Both the position numbers and the translations under genes were made by a program. Shown here piece by piece: positions 1 to 11,135 of a stretch of 64,000 bases of DNA. Within the stretch, counting starts at the first letter, position 1, and the number at the start of each line of letters is the position of its first letter. Location: positions 5,439,501 to 5,503,500 of the forward strand of contig JAQMRL010000022.1 of assembly GCA_035578175.1 (NCBI GenBank), written 5' to 3'. Source of the stretch: Catonia carolina (taxonomy: Eukaryota; Arthropoda; Insecta; Hemiptera; Achilidae). Under the pieces are notes generated by a model. The model did no database searches. It was not told the DNA's origin and saw only the letters and a list, made by a program, of their open reading frames with translations.

Positions 1-345
1 AGAAGATGACACCAAACTGGATAAAGGAAGTCAAAAAGGATATGGAGGAACTAAACATCACAATAGCTGACCTCAAAACTAAGTCAGGGAGCTACAGGAT
101 ATACAAACAGCGATCGGTTAAATTTAGGGAACAAATGAGGGTCAGGAAAGCCATGGTGATTTCGGACGCTGAGAGACTGAGAAGATCCGAAACATTGAAG
201 AATTATGGGCGAAGAAGAGGAGAAGTACGGGAGCGACAACTGCGGGGGCGTTTTGGTGGAACATCTGAAAGAGCTAGACGTTGAAAGATTGAACTTAAGT
301 GGTCCTTTGTGGCCGTAAAAAAATAATAATAAATAAATAAATAAA
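1..345 (+). mobile_element. 3' end of an RTE-like LINE (family W), cut by window edge
   Basis: Codons 6-284 give a 92-residue peptide typical of the extreme C-terminus of EN-RT LINEs: a W-[IL]-x-E-V-K-K-D-M start (about residues 5-13), then a basic region with an A-E-R-L-R-R-S-E block (about 55-62) before a short arginine-rich end. After the stop come a short 3' UTR with AAGTGGTC and GGCCGTAAAA and an (AATA)n tail ending near 345. The same 3' signature recurs at 10797-11135 (minus), 24205-25020 and probably 32240-32800, so this is a family. The RT domain would lie left of the window. Clade assignment to RTE is by resemblance only. Confidence 0.75.
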
Positions 346-570
346 TTCATAAAATTTTATTGTTTATTCAGCAAATACTTGAAGCTTCTTCTTCGAATTC
401 CTTCTTTTCCCAGAATAAATTACCAGTGCGTTTTAAAAAAATCTCTTTCTCTTCCTTTTTAATTTTCTCAACTACATATCTTTCTAGTTTCAGTTTAATT
501 TGTCATATCACGTTAATTTTAGTTTTCCTGAATTGTTATGTCAAATTGCACATTTGCGGATATTTTTAAA

Positions 571-1045
571 AATTTTATTAATAAATGTCGCATCAACTGC
601 TAATGGTTATTAGCAACCACAATAGGAATTATACTAATACAAATAAAAACCACAACGATTGCATAAATTAAAACATAAGGAAGAGAAAGTTAGTTGACCT
701 ATCAATTTTTTTTTCAACCGCAACATAACGAAAAAAAATTAAAACTTTGTCACAACTGTCTTTACAGCTAACATTTTCGTAAAATATTGCAGAAATACCA
801 AAACGAGTACGGGCGCTTTGAAGTTCTCGACCTTCTGAAACGATATGTGAAACTGATGCATTTGCGTCGCAGAAAGTGCACACTGTCGGCGTAGATTTTG
901 TGAGCAAGTGCTGGTGTGATATAAGTGAGTACCCAATTCGGAATCAGCAGATGACTACTTGTTCCCTGCGATTATGAATTTCGGGTAGAGGAAATTGTCG
1001 TAAAGTTTTTCGTATCCCGTGGAGTTTTGCAGGTGTCATCTCGGT
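571..1045 (-). mobile_element. 3' end of RNase-H-type LINE with SINE-like tail
   Basis: Read on the minus strand, about 1040 to 690 encodes a decayed C-terminus of an I/Jockey-group LINE: a W-x-E-M-T-P-A-K-L-H stretch, an R-R-E-Q-V-V-I segment, an R-I-G-x-S-L-I-S-H-Q-H-L-L block (normally RIGHT...TH) and then C-T-F-C-D with V-S-H-I-V, the CCHC-like zinc region after RNase H. One or two frame changes are needed. Downstream of the stop the sequence ends with GGTTGCTAATAACC, AGTTGATGCGAC and an AT-rich tail (625 down to 571). That tail is the same as in the LINE at 3985-4765 and in SINEs at 31571, 49282 and 58785. Confidence 0.7.
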
Positions 1046-1739
1046 CCACCTATTGTTCCAGAAACCAAATAAAAATAGAAATAGAAATCAAACATTTGCG
1101 GATTTTTGTAAATTTATAGTCTACTCTAATATTAGCAAAACAAAGTTTTTCATATAGGTAGCTCTTTTGAGAAAATTTTAAAGTTGTTTTGTTGTAGTCG
1201 CAACAATCTTTTTTTATTTCGGTTGTTTTCGACAATTTTAACTTAATTTAACATTTGTCATTAAGTTCTCAGAAGTTCGATTTGTTGTTAGAAAATAGTA
1301 AGATATCAAAACTATGAACAACGAAAACCTTTTTTTAACTGAAAGACCAAACTCTTGAGCAAGACTTATCTTGAATTAACCAGTGAAAAACTATTTATGT
1401 GGTTGTTATTCTAGCCCTCTATAGTCTTTCAGAGCGTTTAAAACAGTTAACACAATATAAAAATAGGTGTACGAATGGAATTGTACAATACTGCATGTGG
1501 ATCAAATAAAAATCAAGCAGTTAAATCAATTAAAATATCTTTGAGTGGATAAAACCGAATTTATCCAATATAGAAGCCTCTATGATAAGCACGAGTAAAA
1601 TGGAAGTAGCATAACAATTGAATAAAGGTGTCTACAATAAAGATTTATATCTTTGAATGCAACGATCAGACACTTCTACACTATTACTTGACCAGAGGCC
1701 CTACCAGCAGAAATATTTGAGATCAAAGAAAGACGGTTT
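1046..1739. other. Unassigned AT-rich stretch
   Basis: No coding pattern, RNA gene or repeat shared with the rest of the window was recognised here. Confidence 0.4.
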
Positions 1740-2190
1740 TTGATGAACATATTGGTTCCTATTAATGACAATGGGGCACTGACAAGATGGCATAACCTAA
1801 TCTACGCACGAACGTGAAAAAATTACCAATGTGATGAAAAAGAGGAGAATTGTTACGAACACATGGCACAATGCACGTAGCAAGTTTATCCAATCTAATT
1901 CTGAAATACATTCAAGATAAGAAAACGGAAGAAGCATGATTCAGTGCGTTGGACAGAGATTTTGAGGAGCGTGGGATCACATGATAGAACATCCGGGAAT
2001 CGGATGCGTTTAAGAGGAAACTAAAAACGCACGAAGGTTTAAAAAAAGCAAGGCTAAAAACAAGAAAGGATGGACTGAGGAGAGGAGAGAGCAGTACAAC
2101 AATGCATAAGGTAGTTCTGGAAAAAAATCAAAGGCCGATGAAGATACCGTTGACATCACGTGTCCTTAGTTAGCCGAATCGAAAAATATG
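1740..2190 (+). mobile_element. Degenerate LINE EN-RT C-terminus
   Basis: Broken plus-strand reading frames give the pattern seen at the end of RTE-like polyproteins: a D-R-D-F-E-E-R-G-I segment, then I-R-E-S-D-A-F-K-R-K-L-K-T-H-E-G near 1950-2040, then a basic tail with W-T-E-E-R-R-E-Q-Y near 2070-2100. Several frameshifts and stops are present, so it is an old remnant. It is related in layout to the fragment at 1-345 but not identical in sequence. Confidence 0.55.
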
Positions 2191-3984
2191 TGCAAGTAAT
2201 TCTTGTACATAAAACAGTGGCATACGTTAATTTGTTTCTCTTATTTTTTTTATTTTATGACAGTATTTGTTTGAATACTAACTTTAGATTATGGTAGAAT
2301 AAAATTTATGGTAAAAAATTTGGGGGTCAGAAGAAACGGACTACGCATCATTGGCGTGGCGTCACTACTACACTCGTCACTAACTTCACACTACGTATTT
2401 TTCAACTTAACGTTCTTTTGATTCGTCTGTGTGTGAGTAAAGACCAATAAAAAATACACGAAACGTTATGTCATAATTCCACTAACTGAACTCATCACCA
2501 CACATCTGCCAAGTCAACTCATCTTCTACTAACTGTACTCAGAAACATGGGCTACATAAAAAGATCTACATGAGGAACTACACCTATTTGAAAATAATTG
2601 AAAATTTCTTCCACAACATTTATCCCAGTTCTCTATGAAAATGCCGACCGAAAAATTTATTTACAAACATGGATCCCTACTAATCTTATAAAAAGATACA
2701 ATTGTTTGAAATATTACATTCTCATCATATGAAAAATTTATAAGGTCAAACTACGTATTTATTTATGAGACTTTTTGAATTTAGTGAAATGAATCGGTTT
2801 TCTCCGTTGCTTTAAAATTTCCTATTAAGCTAGTTGACTTAGAATTAATTTTATGAAGTGTTCTGGATTTAATTATTAACAATCATATTTTTACTTTCAC
2901 ACCAGATTTTTAATTTTAATATTTTTTCGGTAAAAAAGGGTGGAGAAAATAAAAACCAATATTTAATTCTGCACTTAACTGTGTAGTACTGTGTAGTAGA
3001 TATCAGCATGATGAAACTTTTCTATTTACTGGTAAAAATAAAAAGAAGATATTACATACTTAATATCGGGTAATACTAGATGGAAGGCGTTCTGACAACA
3101 AAATAAGTAATGTTTATACCATACTTGTGAAAATAGGAATTTTGAAGGGTGGCCCAAAGTCCCTTTTATTTATTTGCGGTCAACCAAACACTTTCCCCAT
3201 TATTGTCAGAGAGGAGAAAATACGAGCATGGAAGGAAATAGGGTAAACCGGTGATGGAACGTTGGATTATTTCAGAGGGTATGAGGTTAAGTTGAGTTGA
3301 GAGAGTTAGAGCCGGTTAAATTAGTGTATACGGAATGAATGGTCCAATACTGAGTCGGTTTCTGTGTACTTTACCTCTATTAGGGTCGGGGAGAATGTTA
3401 TTGATCACAATAGAAAAGGCTAAATTCGTCTAGTCTAATCTAATCTAATCTTGTTGTGTTTAAGCAAATGTTACATTAGGGAGTTTTTATAAATTACTTT
3501 TTATGTAGTTCAATACCAAAAACCTCCGTTGTTACTGCTTCAATTGCCGAAAATTTAAAACTGCATTACTGTATTCATCTTATTATCGCTTACTCTTTTC
3601 TTCTTATTCTGTTGATATTTGGTTTTGTAACGTTAAATTATGTAAGAATAAAATTAATGGTTGACTGGGTAAGGGGAGACTGTACTTTGTATCGTACCAA
3701 TATTAAATTTAATATTTTGAGGTGCATTTTTTATAGGATTGGTTAAAAATAGGAAAATTAAACTTTACACATTTATAGTTGTCGGGTTTCTCTAGCAACT
3801 GACATTTTTTTGATTTAATTTGTTGGACCATAAGATTAAAACACAAAATAACGAAACCCATTACATTTTTACAAATTTTTTGCAAATTCTGTATTTTTGG
3901 AGCATATGAAAAGTCATAAAATGGCGGTAAATGTGCAGGTAAAGAATGAATAACTGGTGGAAATTCCAGCTGGGTAGGTTTATT
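2191..3984. other. Unassigned stretch
   Basis: No gene or window-internal repeat was recognised. A short run of TCTAA units lies at about 3430-3452. Between 3130 and 3420 base composition is less AT-rich than around it, but no open frame stands out. Confidence 0.4.
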
Positions 3985-4765
3985 GGTTTTTGAGAAATAT
4001 CTACCGAAATGTTACAAAATTAAATTTACGGGAACAGGCAAAAAACAAAAAGGCACAAATCAAAAACAAAATGCTCAAGAGGCGTTAAAGATCCCACTGA
4101 TAGAAAAACATCTCTGGTCTCAATCAGATATCAGGAGACACCACAAACAAATTAAACAACACTGGAACCAAATATGGTCTGAACATCCCGTAATGAAACT
4201 TTACAACATCAGAAAACATTTTTTTTGAAAAACCATAGTCTCACTTTGAGCTTCGAAGGCATCAAGTACTACTTACACGATTACGCATTAGATACTCTGC
4301 ACTTACATACAAACACTTAATGAAGAAAGATGAAGCACAACATTGTACACATTGCAACACGCCACTTTCAATCAAACACACATCACAGATTGCCAAACTA
4401 CGCATTCCACCCAAACACTATTTAAAATTAACAACAAATATTTAGTACTCAATTTGTTAGACAAAGTAGCTGTTCAAAAAAAAAATTTTTAAACCTTTAC
4501 AGAATTACAGATTTGATATAGCTTAACTGTAAAATGATATATGATATTTTTCATTGTGTCATTCTATTTTTTATTTATATGTTGTCTAAATTTTTATTGA
4601 ACCTCACTAATTTTCCATTCTGTTTTTATTGAAGATCTTATTGTGTTTGTTTGTGCCTGTTGCATATTTTGTGGCGCCTTTGAAAATTTTTTACAACATG
4701 TATTTATATGTAACGTGGTCGCTAATGACCTTGTAGTCGATGTGACCTTAAATAAATAAATAAAA
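3985..4765 (+). mobile_element. 3' end of RNase-H-type LINE with shared tail
   Basis: Positions 3985-4228 are an open frame with I-P-L-I-E-K-H-L-W-S-Q-S-D-I-R-R and Q-H-W-N-Q-I-W-S-E-H, like the region just after RNase H in I/Jockey-group LINEs. After a frame change near 4230-4245, 4245-4420 reads L-R-R-H-Q-V-L-L-T-R-L-R-I, then Y-K-H-L-M-K-K-D-E and C-T-H-C-N-T-P-L-S-I-K-H, the conserved zinc region that ends these proteins. A 300-bp AT-rich 3' UTR follows and ends with GTCGCTAATGACC, GTCGATGTGACC and (AAAT)n at 4710-4765. This is the LINE counterpart of the SINE tails described below. Confidence 0.75.
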
Positions 4766-5259
4766 ACGAAAGCACGCAAGTAAATTTCCTATCGACAATT
4801 GGTTAGAAAGCTGAACCAACAGCTGAGAATATTATAAACAGTAATACAGATATTTTAAAATACTAAAATTTGCTTTGCTCTAAACCGATAATCAACCGAA
4901 AACCGAAAATCAAAATTTTCAGTCAAAACCATCATAATAGTCTCACTCACCTTAATAAAATTTTTGTTTTGTATGAAGCAATGTAAAATTAATGAAACCT
5001 AAAAAACAGTCCAATTATTAAATTACATTTAAACAACTGGATATGCATATTAAGAATATTATTGGAAGGGAATGGTAGGGTGATAGAAGTACTTTGCGTT
5101 CTACCTTCCGTCTACAAACTACCAGTAACTAATTATTTAGTTACTTCCAAACTATCTCTTGTGTGTACACTGCAATTACTCTGTAGTGCTTATTTAATAT
5201 CTAAATTATATAGTAGATACTCCTCAATTTACTTAGTGTTGTCATTAATAACTATTTAA

Positions 5260-5640
5260 CTAAGGAAAAACAAACTGATGCTTACACACAAAATTACTGT
5301 TAAAATCGACTTAGAAGAGTACTTCTACCAGAAGAGAAAAAATCTGTTGTAAAACATTTACAGAACTTTTACTTGCCAATGCAAATAATGAACATTATAA
5401 TCTAACAATAGAAATGAACAAAAAAAACTAACGTCAAAATACATAACCTTATTTTAATCATAAATGAATAATGTAAAATGAAAATCGACCTCAGTTTGGC
5501 TTAAAAAACGGAAAATCACTCCTTCACGCTAAAATAGACTCTGCAGAGAAAAGTGCTTAACGTTAAAGTAGTAGATTTTTTTATTTCCTATAAATTTAAT
5601 TATATACACGTGGTTGATTTTCAGTTTGCATCATTTACTC
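5260..5640 (+). repeat. Repeat family R, partial copy 1
   Basis: Homologous by eye to 60040-60400 and 52745-53280. Shared blocks include CTTGCCAA...CAAATAATGAAC, ACCTTATTTT, a GGAAAATCA motif and TTTCCTATAAATTTAATT. No protein is encoded. The copy stops near 5640, so it lacks the right half present at 60.4-61.06 kb. Family identity is unknown. Confidence 0.65.
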
Positions 5641-6314
5641 ATGACGAAAATAAGGTTATGTGTGAGGTTAGTTTTTGTGTTTATTTAAAATGTTTTATTA
5701 CTTATATTAGGTTATATTGTTAATCATTTACATTAGCAATAGAAAGTTGTGTAAGTGTTTTACACTAGACTTTTATGTACTATTTTGGGTACAGAACAGG
5801 ATAGGATAAGAACCGTAGGTGTCCGACCATTGTTGTTTAAAATTTAAGGAGGCATACGTGGGTGCGCGTTTTTGTTCTTGATTCGCTTTGACAAGTACTT
5901 TTTCAACCAGTGGCTCTTGTTTTAAAGCTCTTTACACGAAGAGTAAAAGGTTTTTATTTACACAGGGTGTCTGAAATATATACTTAGACCTAGTAAATTT
6001 AGTAGATGTATTGAAAAGTCTTTTGTTTTAAAGAAATCTCCCTGTAGTGAAACTTTTTAAACATTCATTTTAGTTTTTTTTTCACTTGATTTTATTAAAT
6101 CTACAACTGTGCAGCTCAGCACAACAAGTACCAAATTAAATATATTATAGTTTAGCATAAAGCACTTAACAATCTTTTCGGAGAACACCACTCATTTGCA
6201 CACTCACGTTTAAACGACATGACATTGATAAATTTTTCATGTAAAAATGATAGATTAAATTTATCCTAACTATTAGTAGGTAATAAATGTAAATTTATCC
6301 TAACACTCTACTCC
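5641..6314. other. Unassigned stretch
   Basis: Nothing recognised. The motif ACAGGGTGTCTG at about 5962 looks like a transposon edge but has no partner that I could find. Confidence 0.3.
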
Positions 6315-7590
6315 ACCTTTTCCTTCACCTTGTTCGGTTAAAACATTAATATTTCGTGAAATATGATTTACAGGATGTTCATTATGGTGTTGTAATACAA
6401 AATGGTTGGATGTTTGCACTTTAATCTTCTTGTTTTCTAGTTGTTCAATAAATGCATGACAAGCAAGTTGAAGCGAGAATCTAATCCTGCCTGATATTTC
6501 GTCTTGAATCTCGAAATTCCTTCATTAACTGTCACAAAATTTGAAATATTTTCTTTTGTGTGTATTAAGTGTAAAAATTTGTATCGAAATTATTGCAGTA
6601 GGTCAATGTTTGAATCTTTGGTGGCCCCTTCATTATCTGTCATAATTATGTCCGTACTGGTTTGATAAGGCTTTAAAAAAACTTGTTATTCGGTGATAAT
6701 TTTTCAATTCTTTCAATTAACCAGTAGTGCTGTTCAAACGCAATGTCATGTTGGTGTCTCATTGGTTGTATGTAAAATTTCATTGTTAAATGTTCGTCAA
6801 GAAAAAAGTTTAATAAATTCTTTGCAAATAAATCCCAGAAAATGACCAGTTATTAAGTGTGTGGTAAACATTAGTCATAGTGAAAATTTAAATTGTTTTA
6901 ATAAACTTAACCACTCAGGGTTAGTAATAAATTTTACTAAACTAAATTTTAAACAGTAGTTAAAATACTTTAAGGACCACTCCTTACGATATTGTTTTTT
7001 TACTTAATGAGTGATACTTATGCCTGCACAGTGTATTCCCATTCAAATGAGCTTATGGCAATAGTGATACAAATTACAACATGAAGTATATGAGAAAAGA
7101 TACAACTATCGATGAAATTTTTATGTTTTTACTTTTTAATTTAATTTTATTAATGTTTATAGTTATATTTTAATTAATAAATTGTTTTTAGGCTAACAGG
7201 AGGTGATAAGGGGGTTTGGATCACTGAATCAAGCTCTCTTTAGTCTTCTGGGAGGGTTGTCCGGTGAAGTAACTGAACTAATCATCCTGACTATTTTGTC
7301 CATAATTGGACGTACTTCCGGGATATAAAGATGCCCAAGCTGTTTGTGTGTAGTACCAGTGAGGGTTACAACAGCCTTATATATATAATCATCACTTTTC
7401 AATGGAATGTTAAATCTAATCTGTTGTCAATTCTTTCCATAAATTGAGTCCTTAGTTCTTCCTGTGGTAAGACTAGTTCAGGAAAATAGAAGTCTTCCGG
7501 CACATCAAGCGTTAAAAAAACATTTGAGTGATTGGTTAAGCACCAAATAACATCATAACCAATAATTTATATTTATTTTTCTCTTTCTGA
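6315..7590 (-). pseudogene. Decayed protein-coding remnant of unknown identity
   Basis: On the minus strand several blocks of protein-like sequence lie in series, with frame changes between them. From about 7580 to 7430 an open block contains F-L-T-L-D-V-P-E-D-F-Y-F-P-E-L. From about 7425 to 7235, in another frame, a block contains Y-K-A-V-V-T-L-T-G-T-T-H-K-Q-L-G and ends P-R-R-L-K-R-A-stop. After an AT-rich gap, 6810-6700 carries K-F-Y-I-Q-P-M-R-H-Q-H-D and 6690-6540 carries I-I-M-T-D-N-E-G-A-T-K-D. The block at 6490-6318 ends with E-Q-G-E-G-K-G-G-V-E-C-stop. Residue use is like real protein, unlike nearby chance ORFs. I do not recognise the family: it could be a captured viral gene, a DNA-transposon protein or a broken host gene. 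It is clearly non-functional as it stands. Confidence 0.45.
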
Positions 7591-8081
7591 CCAAGAAATC
7601 AAGTACGTAGGATAGGTAATATATTGCAATATTTTTCAAGTCTAATACAGAAATTGGATATGTAAAAGATTTTATTTTAATACAGGTTGGCTTGATGGTT
7701 AAGACATTGTGTATTGTTTGAGGTGGAGTGTGTTAAACAAGGGCAGTGAATTGCGATGAATGATATATTTGAAAGGGATTCAAAGAAATCGAATGTAGTG
7801 GAAAGTTTGTTTTTATTTTGATTCCTTCTATAAGGAAAGTGCCAAAACAGCGGCAAAGGTTCTTCAATGTTTGAGACTACTAGCCTAACTATTAGACAAC
7901 AGTTATAAAACAGTGGTGAGTCAGGCAGAGAAAAGTTGGACTTGTAAATGAAAGCTGCCCTCCGGCTGTTCGAAAAAGGCTTATTTCAGGACCGGTTCTG
8001 AATTAAATTTTTTGTGCTTGTTGGCGGTAACAAGTGATTGTGGATATGTCGTTTTGGTTCTTAAAAATAGTAACCTATTAT
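7591..8081. other. Unassigned stretch
   Basis: No gene or repeat recognised. 7695-7990 is less AT-rich than its surroundings but holds no convincing frame. Confidence 0.3.
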
Positions 8082-8425
8082 TCATCATCATCATCTGGGT
8101 ATCCTTCCAGCAGGCCGGGTAAGATTTGAGTGGACGATATGCCTCCATCTATCTCTATCTTGATATACCTTTTGTATTCTGATATCCTGTAGTGTCATTC
8201 CTTTTGTTAGGAGATCATCCCTTATTTGGTCAGTCCATCTTCTTCTGGGACGTCCAACGGGTCTCTTTCCAGATACTTCCATGTCCAAGTACTGTCTGGG
8301 GATACGTGCCTCTGGCATCCTTTGTACATGTCCAAACCATTTGAGTCTTGCGGTACGTAATAAAAATTTCTTCTCTACTGGCTTGCTAAGCCTAACGTTA
8401 AGAAGGATTTCCTTAACCTATTATT
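8082..8425 (-). mobile_element. RTE-like LINE 3' end with (GAT)n tail
   Basis: The minus strand from about 8425 encodes an RTE-type C-terminus without a break: T-A-R-L-K-W-F-G-H-V-Q-R-M-P-E-A, then G-K-R-P-V-G-R-P-R-R-R-W-T-D-Q-I, then D-R-D-R-W-R-H-I-V-H and a stop close to 8091. GHVxRM, GRPxRRW and DRxxWR are the standard closing motifs of these EN-RT proteins. The 3' UTR is only a few bases and runs into GATGATGATGA (8083-8094 on the plus strand as TCATCATCATCA). A very short 3' UTR with a trinucleotide tail is typical of RTE-clade elements. Confidence 0.85.
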
Positions 8426-8533
8426 AGTCAAGTTAATTTAACCTTAAGTTTTGTAATATATTTATTTTATGTAATGTATTTAATCAATATAGCCTAATGT
8501 AATTGTTGGTTGGCTAAGTTTAATCATTAACTA

Positions 8534-9239
8534 TGTTAGCGCCAGTCTCACCGGGGTTAATTCAAACTGTTTTCCCCGCTAATCACAATTTGTTCCTGCA
8601 TCTGTTTCCGCGTGACATCATTAAGTCACGTCATCCGTATCCCCTCTTCCTTTTGAATATCCGGCTTCTTCCTTACACACTTTTGTCTTAGCTGCCGTAA
8701 TGTATGGTTGCGTTCTTGTCTCTTGCGCTTAGCGTGTGGCGTGGGTTGGTGTTGCCCTGCCAATCTCTTCGTTTACAATCAGTTCGTTTCGTTTCTCGTT
8801 GGTTTTCCACAAACCTAAACTGTTCGTTATTCTATGCTTGTGTGAATTATATTCAATGCTCATGTGTTTTTTATTGTAAACTGTCGTAGTGTATTCATTG
8901 CAATGTTACCAGTGTGCTTCCACGTGCTTATCTACAAGTTTCAAGTCGTTAATGGATTCCAGGTAAGAACGTTTTTCCATTATTACGGTTAGTTATTCAA
9001 TAGTGTGTCTCCCTATGTTTTTCCCCTACCAATTATGTCCGTTACCTTTCGTTACTTTATTCCTCCTGTTACTAAATCATTTTGTTTATACCTTAAATCG
9101 TTTTTGCTGTGGTCGGCAGCCGCTTAAAACTGACCTGGTCCTCCGAATTAAGTCAATTAATCGTTTACTAAGTTCTATAAAATTATTCAGTTTAAATTCG
9201 TTTCATTGTCTTTTATCCAGCGTCTTACAAGCGCTAACA
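8534..9239. mobile_element. Solo LTR with perfect 5-bp target duplication
   Basis: The 706-bp segment starts TGTTAGCGC and ends GCGCTAACA, a perfect 9-bp inverted terminus with the TG...CA ends of LTRs. It is flanked directly by AACTA at 8529-8533 and AACTA at 9240-9244, an exact 5-bp target-site duplication. The inside is more GC-rich than its flanks and holds no long conserved protein; two short open frames (8704-8889 and 9003-9254) look incidental. An ATG followed shortly by AG/GTAAGA, a good splice-donor shape, lies at about 8953-8970. A lone LTR flanked by a duplication is the usual product of recombination between the two LTRs of a provirus-like element. 5-bp duplications fit Pao/BEL, Copia or Gypsy; I cannot choose. 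Confidence 0.85.
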
Positions 9240-9244
9240 AACTA

Positions 9245-9477
9245 TAATTATTAATTTTGTGAATAAATAATTGTAATAAGTTTTATATTTGTGGATTATG
9301 CAATAGAGTGAGGATGGGCTTCAGACATCAGTGTATGTTTTAAATGAATAATGCAAAAAATGTAATTAAAATGTTTCCGTAAAAACGTCAAAGGTAATGA
9401 AAATTACCGGTAAATGTCATACAAGTTCTGAAACTGTGGTCCATTGTGTAGTGCTCAAAAAAAAATCACAATGCAAT
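9245..9477. other. Unassigned stretch
   Basis: AT-rich flank between the solo LTR and a LINE fragment; AATAAA at about 9262. Nothing else recognised. Confidence 0.3.
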
Positions 9478-9940
9478 TATTTAGGTTTTGACATTGGGTT
9501 TGATCAAGATTTGGACATAGAGAAGAAAGTTGTAATTCCAAGCAGTGGGCGGCAAAATTAGTAGAACCCTAGTTAGAAAAACGAAAGGAAAGAAACCTAG
9601 ATAGAGTTTTACAAGGTGATGGCTGGCCCAATTCTACTTTATGAAAGTGAGTATTGGATTAGTACCATTCTACAGAAGAGTAGAGTTCAAGCGGCAGAGA
9701 TGTGATTCCTGTGAAGAACAGAGACTCGAAGTCGAAGGGACCAACTAAGAAATGATAACATAAGAATAGAACAGAATGTTTACAACCTGAATGGGATGAT
9801 TGCAGAATATCGATGGAGGAGGGGAAACGTTGGGAAACCATGCAAAAGATAGCAATAATTCAATAGTTTGTCGCTGCTGTGAGTCGAAACAGGTAGAAGC
9901 CAAATCCTTGATTGTGAGAAGAAGAAGAAGGGGTTTTTAT
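9478..9940 (+). mobile_element. Decayed RTE-like LINE 3' end with (GAA)n tail
   Basis: Compared with the intact protein at 49696-52497, this plus-strand stretch keeps the order I-S-R-T-L, a V-M-A-G-P-I-L-L-Y-E-S-E-Y-W-I block (9618-9660), R-V-Q-A-A-E-M (9687-9705) and an R-N-D-N-I-R-I-E segment, then a damaged GKP version of the GRPRRRW motif near 9830. It is broken by frameshifts. The 3' end (AATCCTTGATTGTGAGAAG then GAA units, to about 9937) matches the 3' end of the fragment at 55128-55630, so the two belong to one family. Confidence 0.7.
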
Positions 9941-10796
9941 AAATTTTTATATTGTTTATTAAACCCAGATCCCGAACGACCATACGAAGATGTTACAATA
10001 TATTAGAGTCCGACGACTAGTAAGTTGTTGTAGGAGAAAAGTAGTCAGGACGAATAACTTACTACAAAATATTTTTTTATGGGGTTGTCTACTTCGAGAT
10101 GAAATATCTCATCATAATATTTAGTATAATTTTTATTGAAACTCCCTGTTTCCTTATCCTTAATTTAATAAAGAAAATATGTATCACAAAGTTGTATGGA
10201 AATATAAATTAATACAGGAAATCGGATCAGTTTGACTATTGAGTAGATTTTATTTCCATCTACTGTATTTTTATTTTCTCCAATCACACTGTACAATTTA
10301 TTTTTAAAATTGAAAAATATATTGCCTCCTTTTTATGTATTGTAGTTATATATTTTTGTATTATATCTAGTACACTTTATCAATTCTATTGACCTCAGCC
10401 AAGTTTTGATTTATATAGAGCAACTGAAAGGAGAACTCTCCACAATGGTTTCGTTGACACCATAAATTGTCGTCAGTGGTAAGAAATCTTGAAACTTTAG
10501 TACCACCTACACGATGAACCTAAGATGGTTTGAAAACTGTGAATCAAAAGTGAATTCTATAAGGGAAGTTTTTGGTTTAACTGCAAAAATACACAAACAA
10601 GTTACGCTGCATTTTTTTGTAAGAATTTTGGTCATATTTTATTTCTCTAATTCAGTTGTAATGTAATTTACAAAAATACTGGATGAATTTAAGATTTCCT
10701 AATTGATAAATGGATTGAGACTTTGAAAATGAGTAGTTAATTTTAGTATTGGATAATGCGATAACTTGAGAAGCCATAACATATTGAATCTTTTTT
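9941..10796. other. Unassigned AT-rich stretch
   Basis: No gene or repeat recognised. Confidence 0.35.
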
Positions 10797-11135
10797 AGCT
10801 TTACGGCCTCATTGGACCACTTGAATCAAATTTAGAAATCCTTCTTGGTTTGATTTTAGGATTCTTACGCATTTCCCAATAATTCTTTATATTTTAATGT
10901 TCTTTGTATTATATTTATATTTATTGATGACGGAGAATGATTTCTTTCGACGAATCTTATGTATTTATCTTTAAGCAACTTAAGCTGTTCAGATTTTTCT
11001 AAAAGGTCTTGTTCTGCAATGTTAAGTTTTTGTATATCTTGCTTTACTTAGGCAAACCACCTTGGAGGATTGTTCCACGATTTAATTATAGAAGAGTTGT
11101 TAAGTTACTCGATTGTCCGGTATTCTAAGTAAATG
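10797..11135 (-). mobile_element. LINE family W, 3' end
   Basis: Minus-strand copy of the same 3' region as 24640-25015. Shared peptide pieces are H-L-L-R-I-P, P-P-R-W-F-A and L-N-I-A-E-Q-D-L-L-E-K-S-E-Q-L-K, and the shared 3' end is CAAGTGG-TCCAATGAGGCCGTAAA. Interrupted by stops. Confidence 0.7.

Noticed and set aside
3430..3452. Run of TCTAA units, like a telomeric repeat
   Set aside because: The common insect telomere unit is TTAGG; this is TTAGA on the other strand, only about four units long and isolated.
8704..9254. Two short ORFs inside the solo LTR (8704-8889, 9003-9254)
   Set aside because: LTRs rarely encode protein, the two frames are unrelated and composition follows the local bases.
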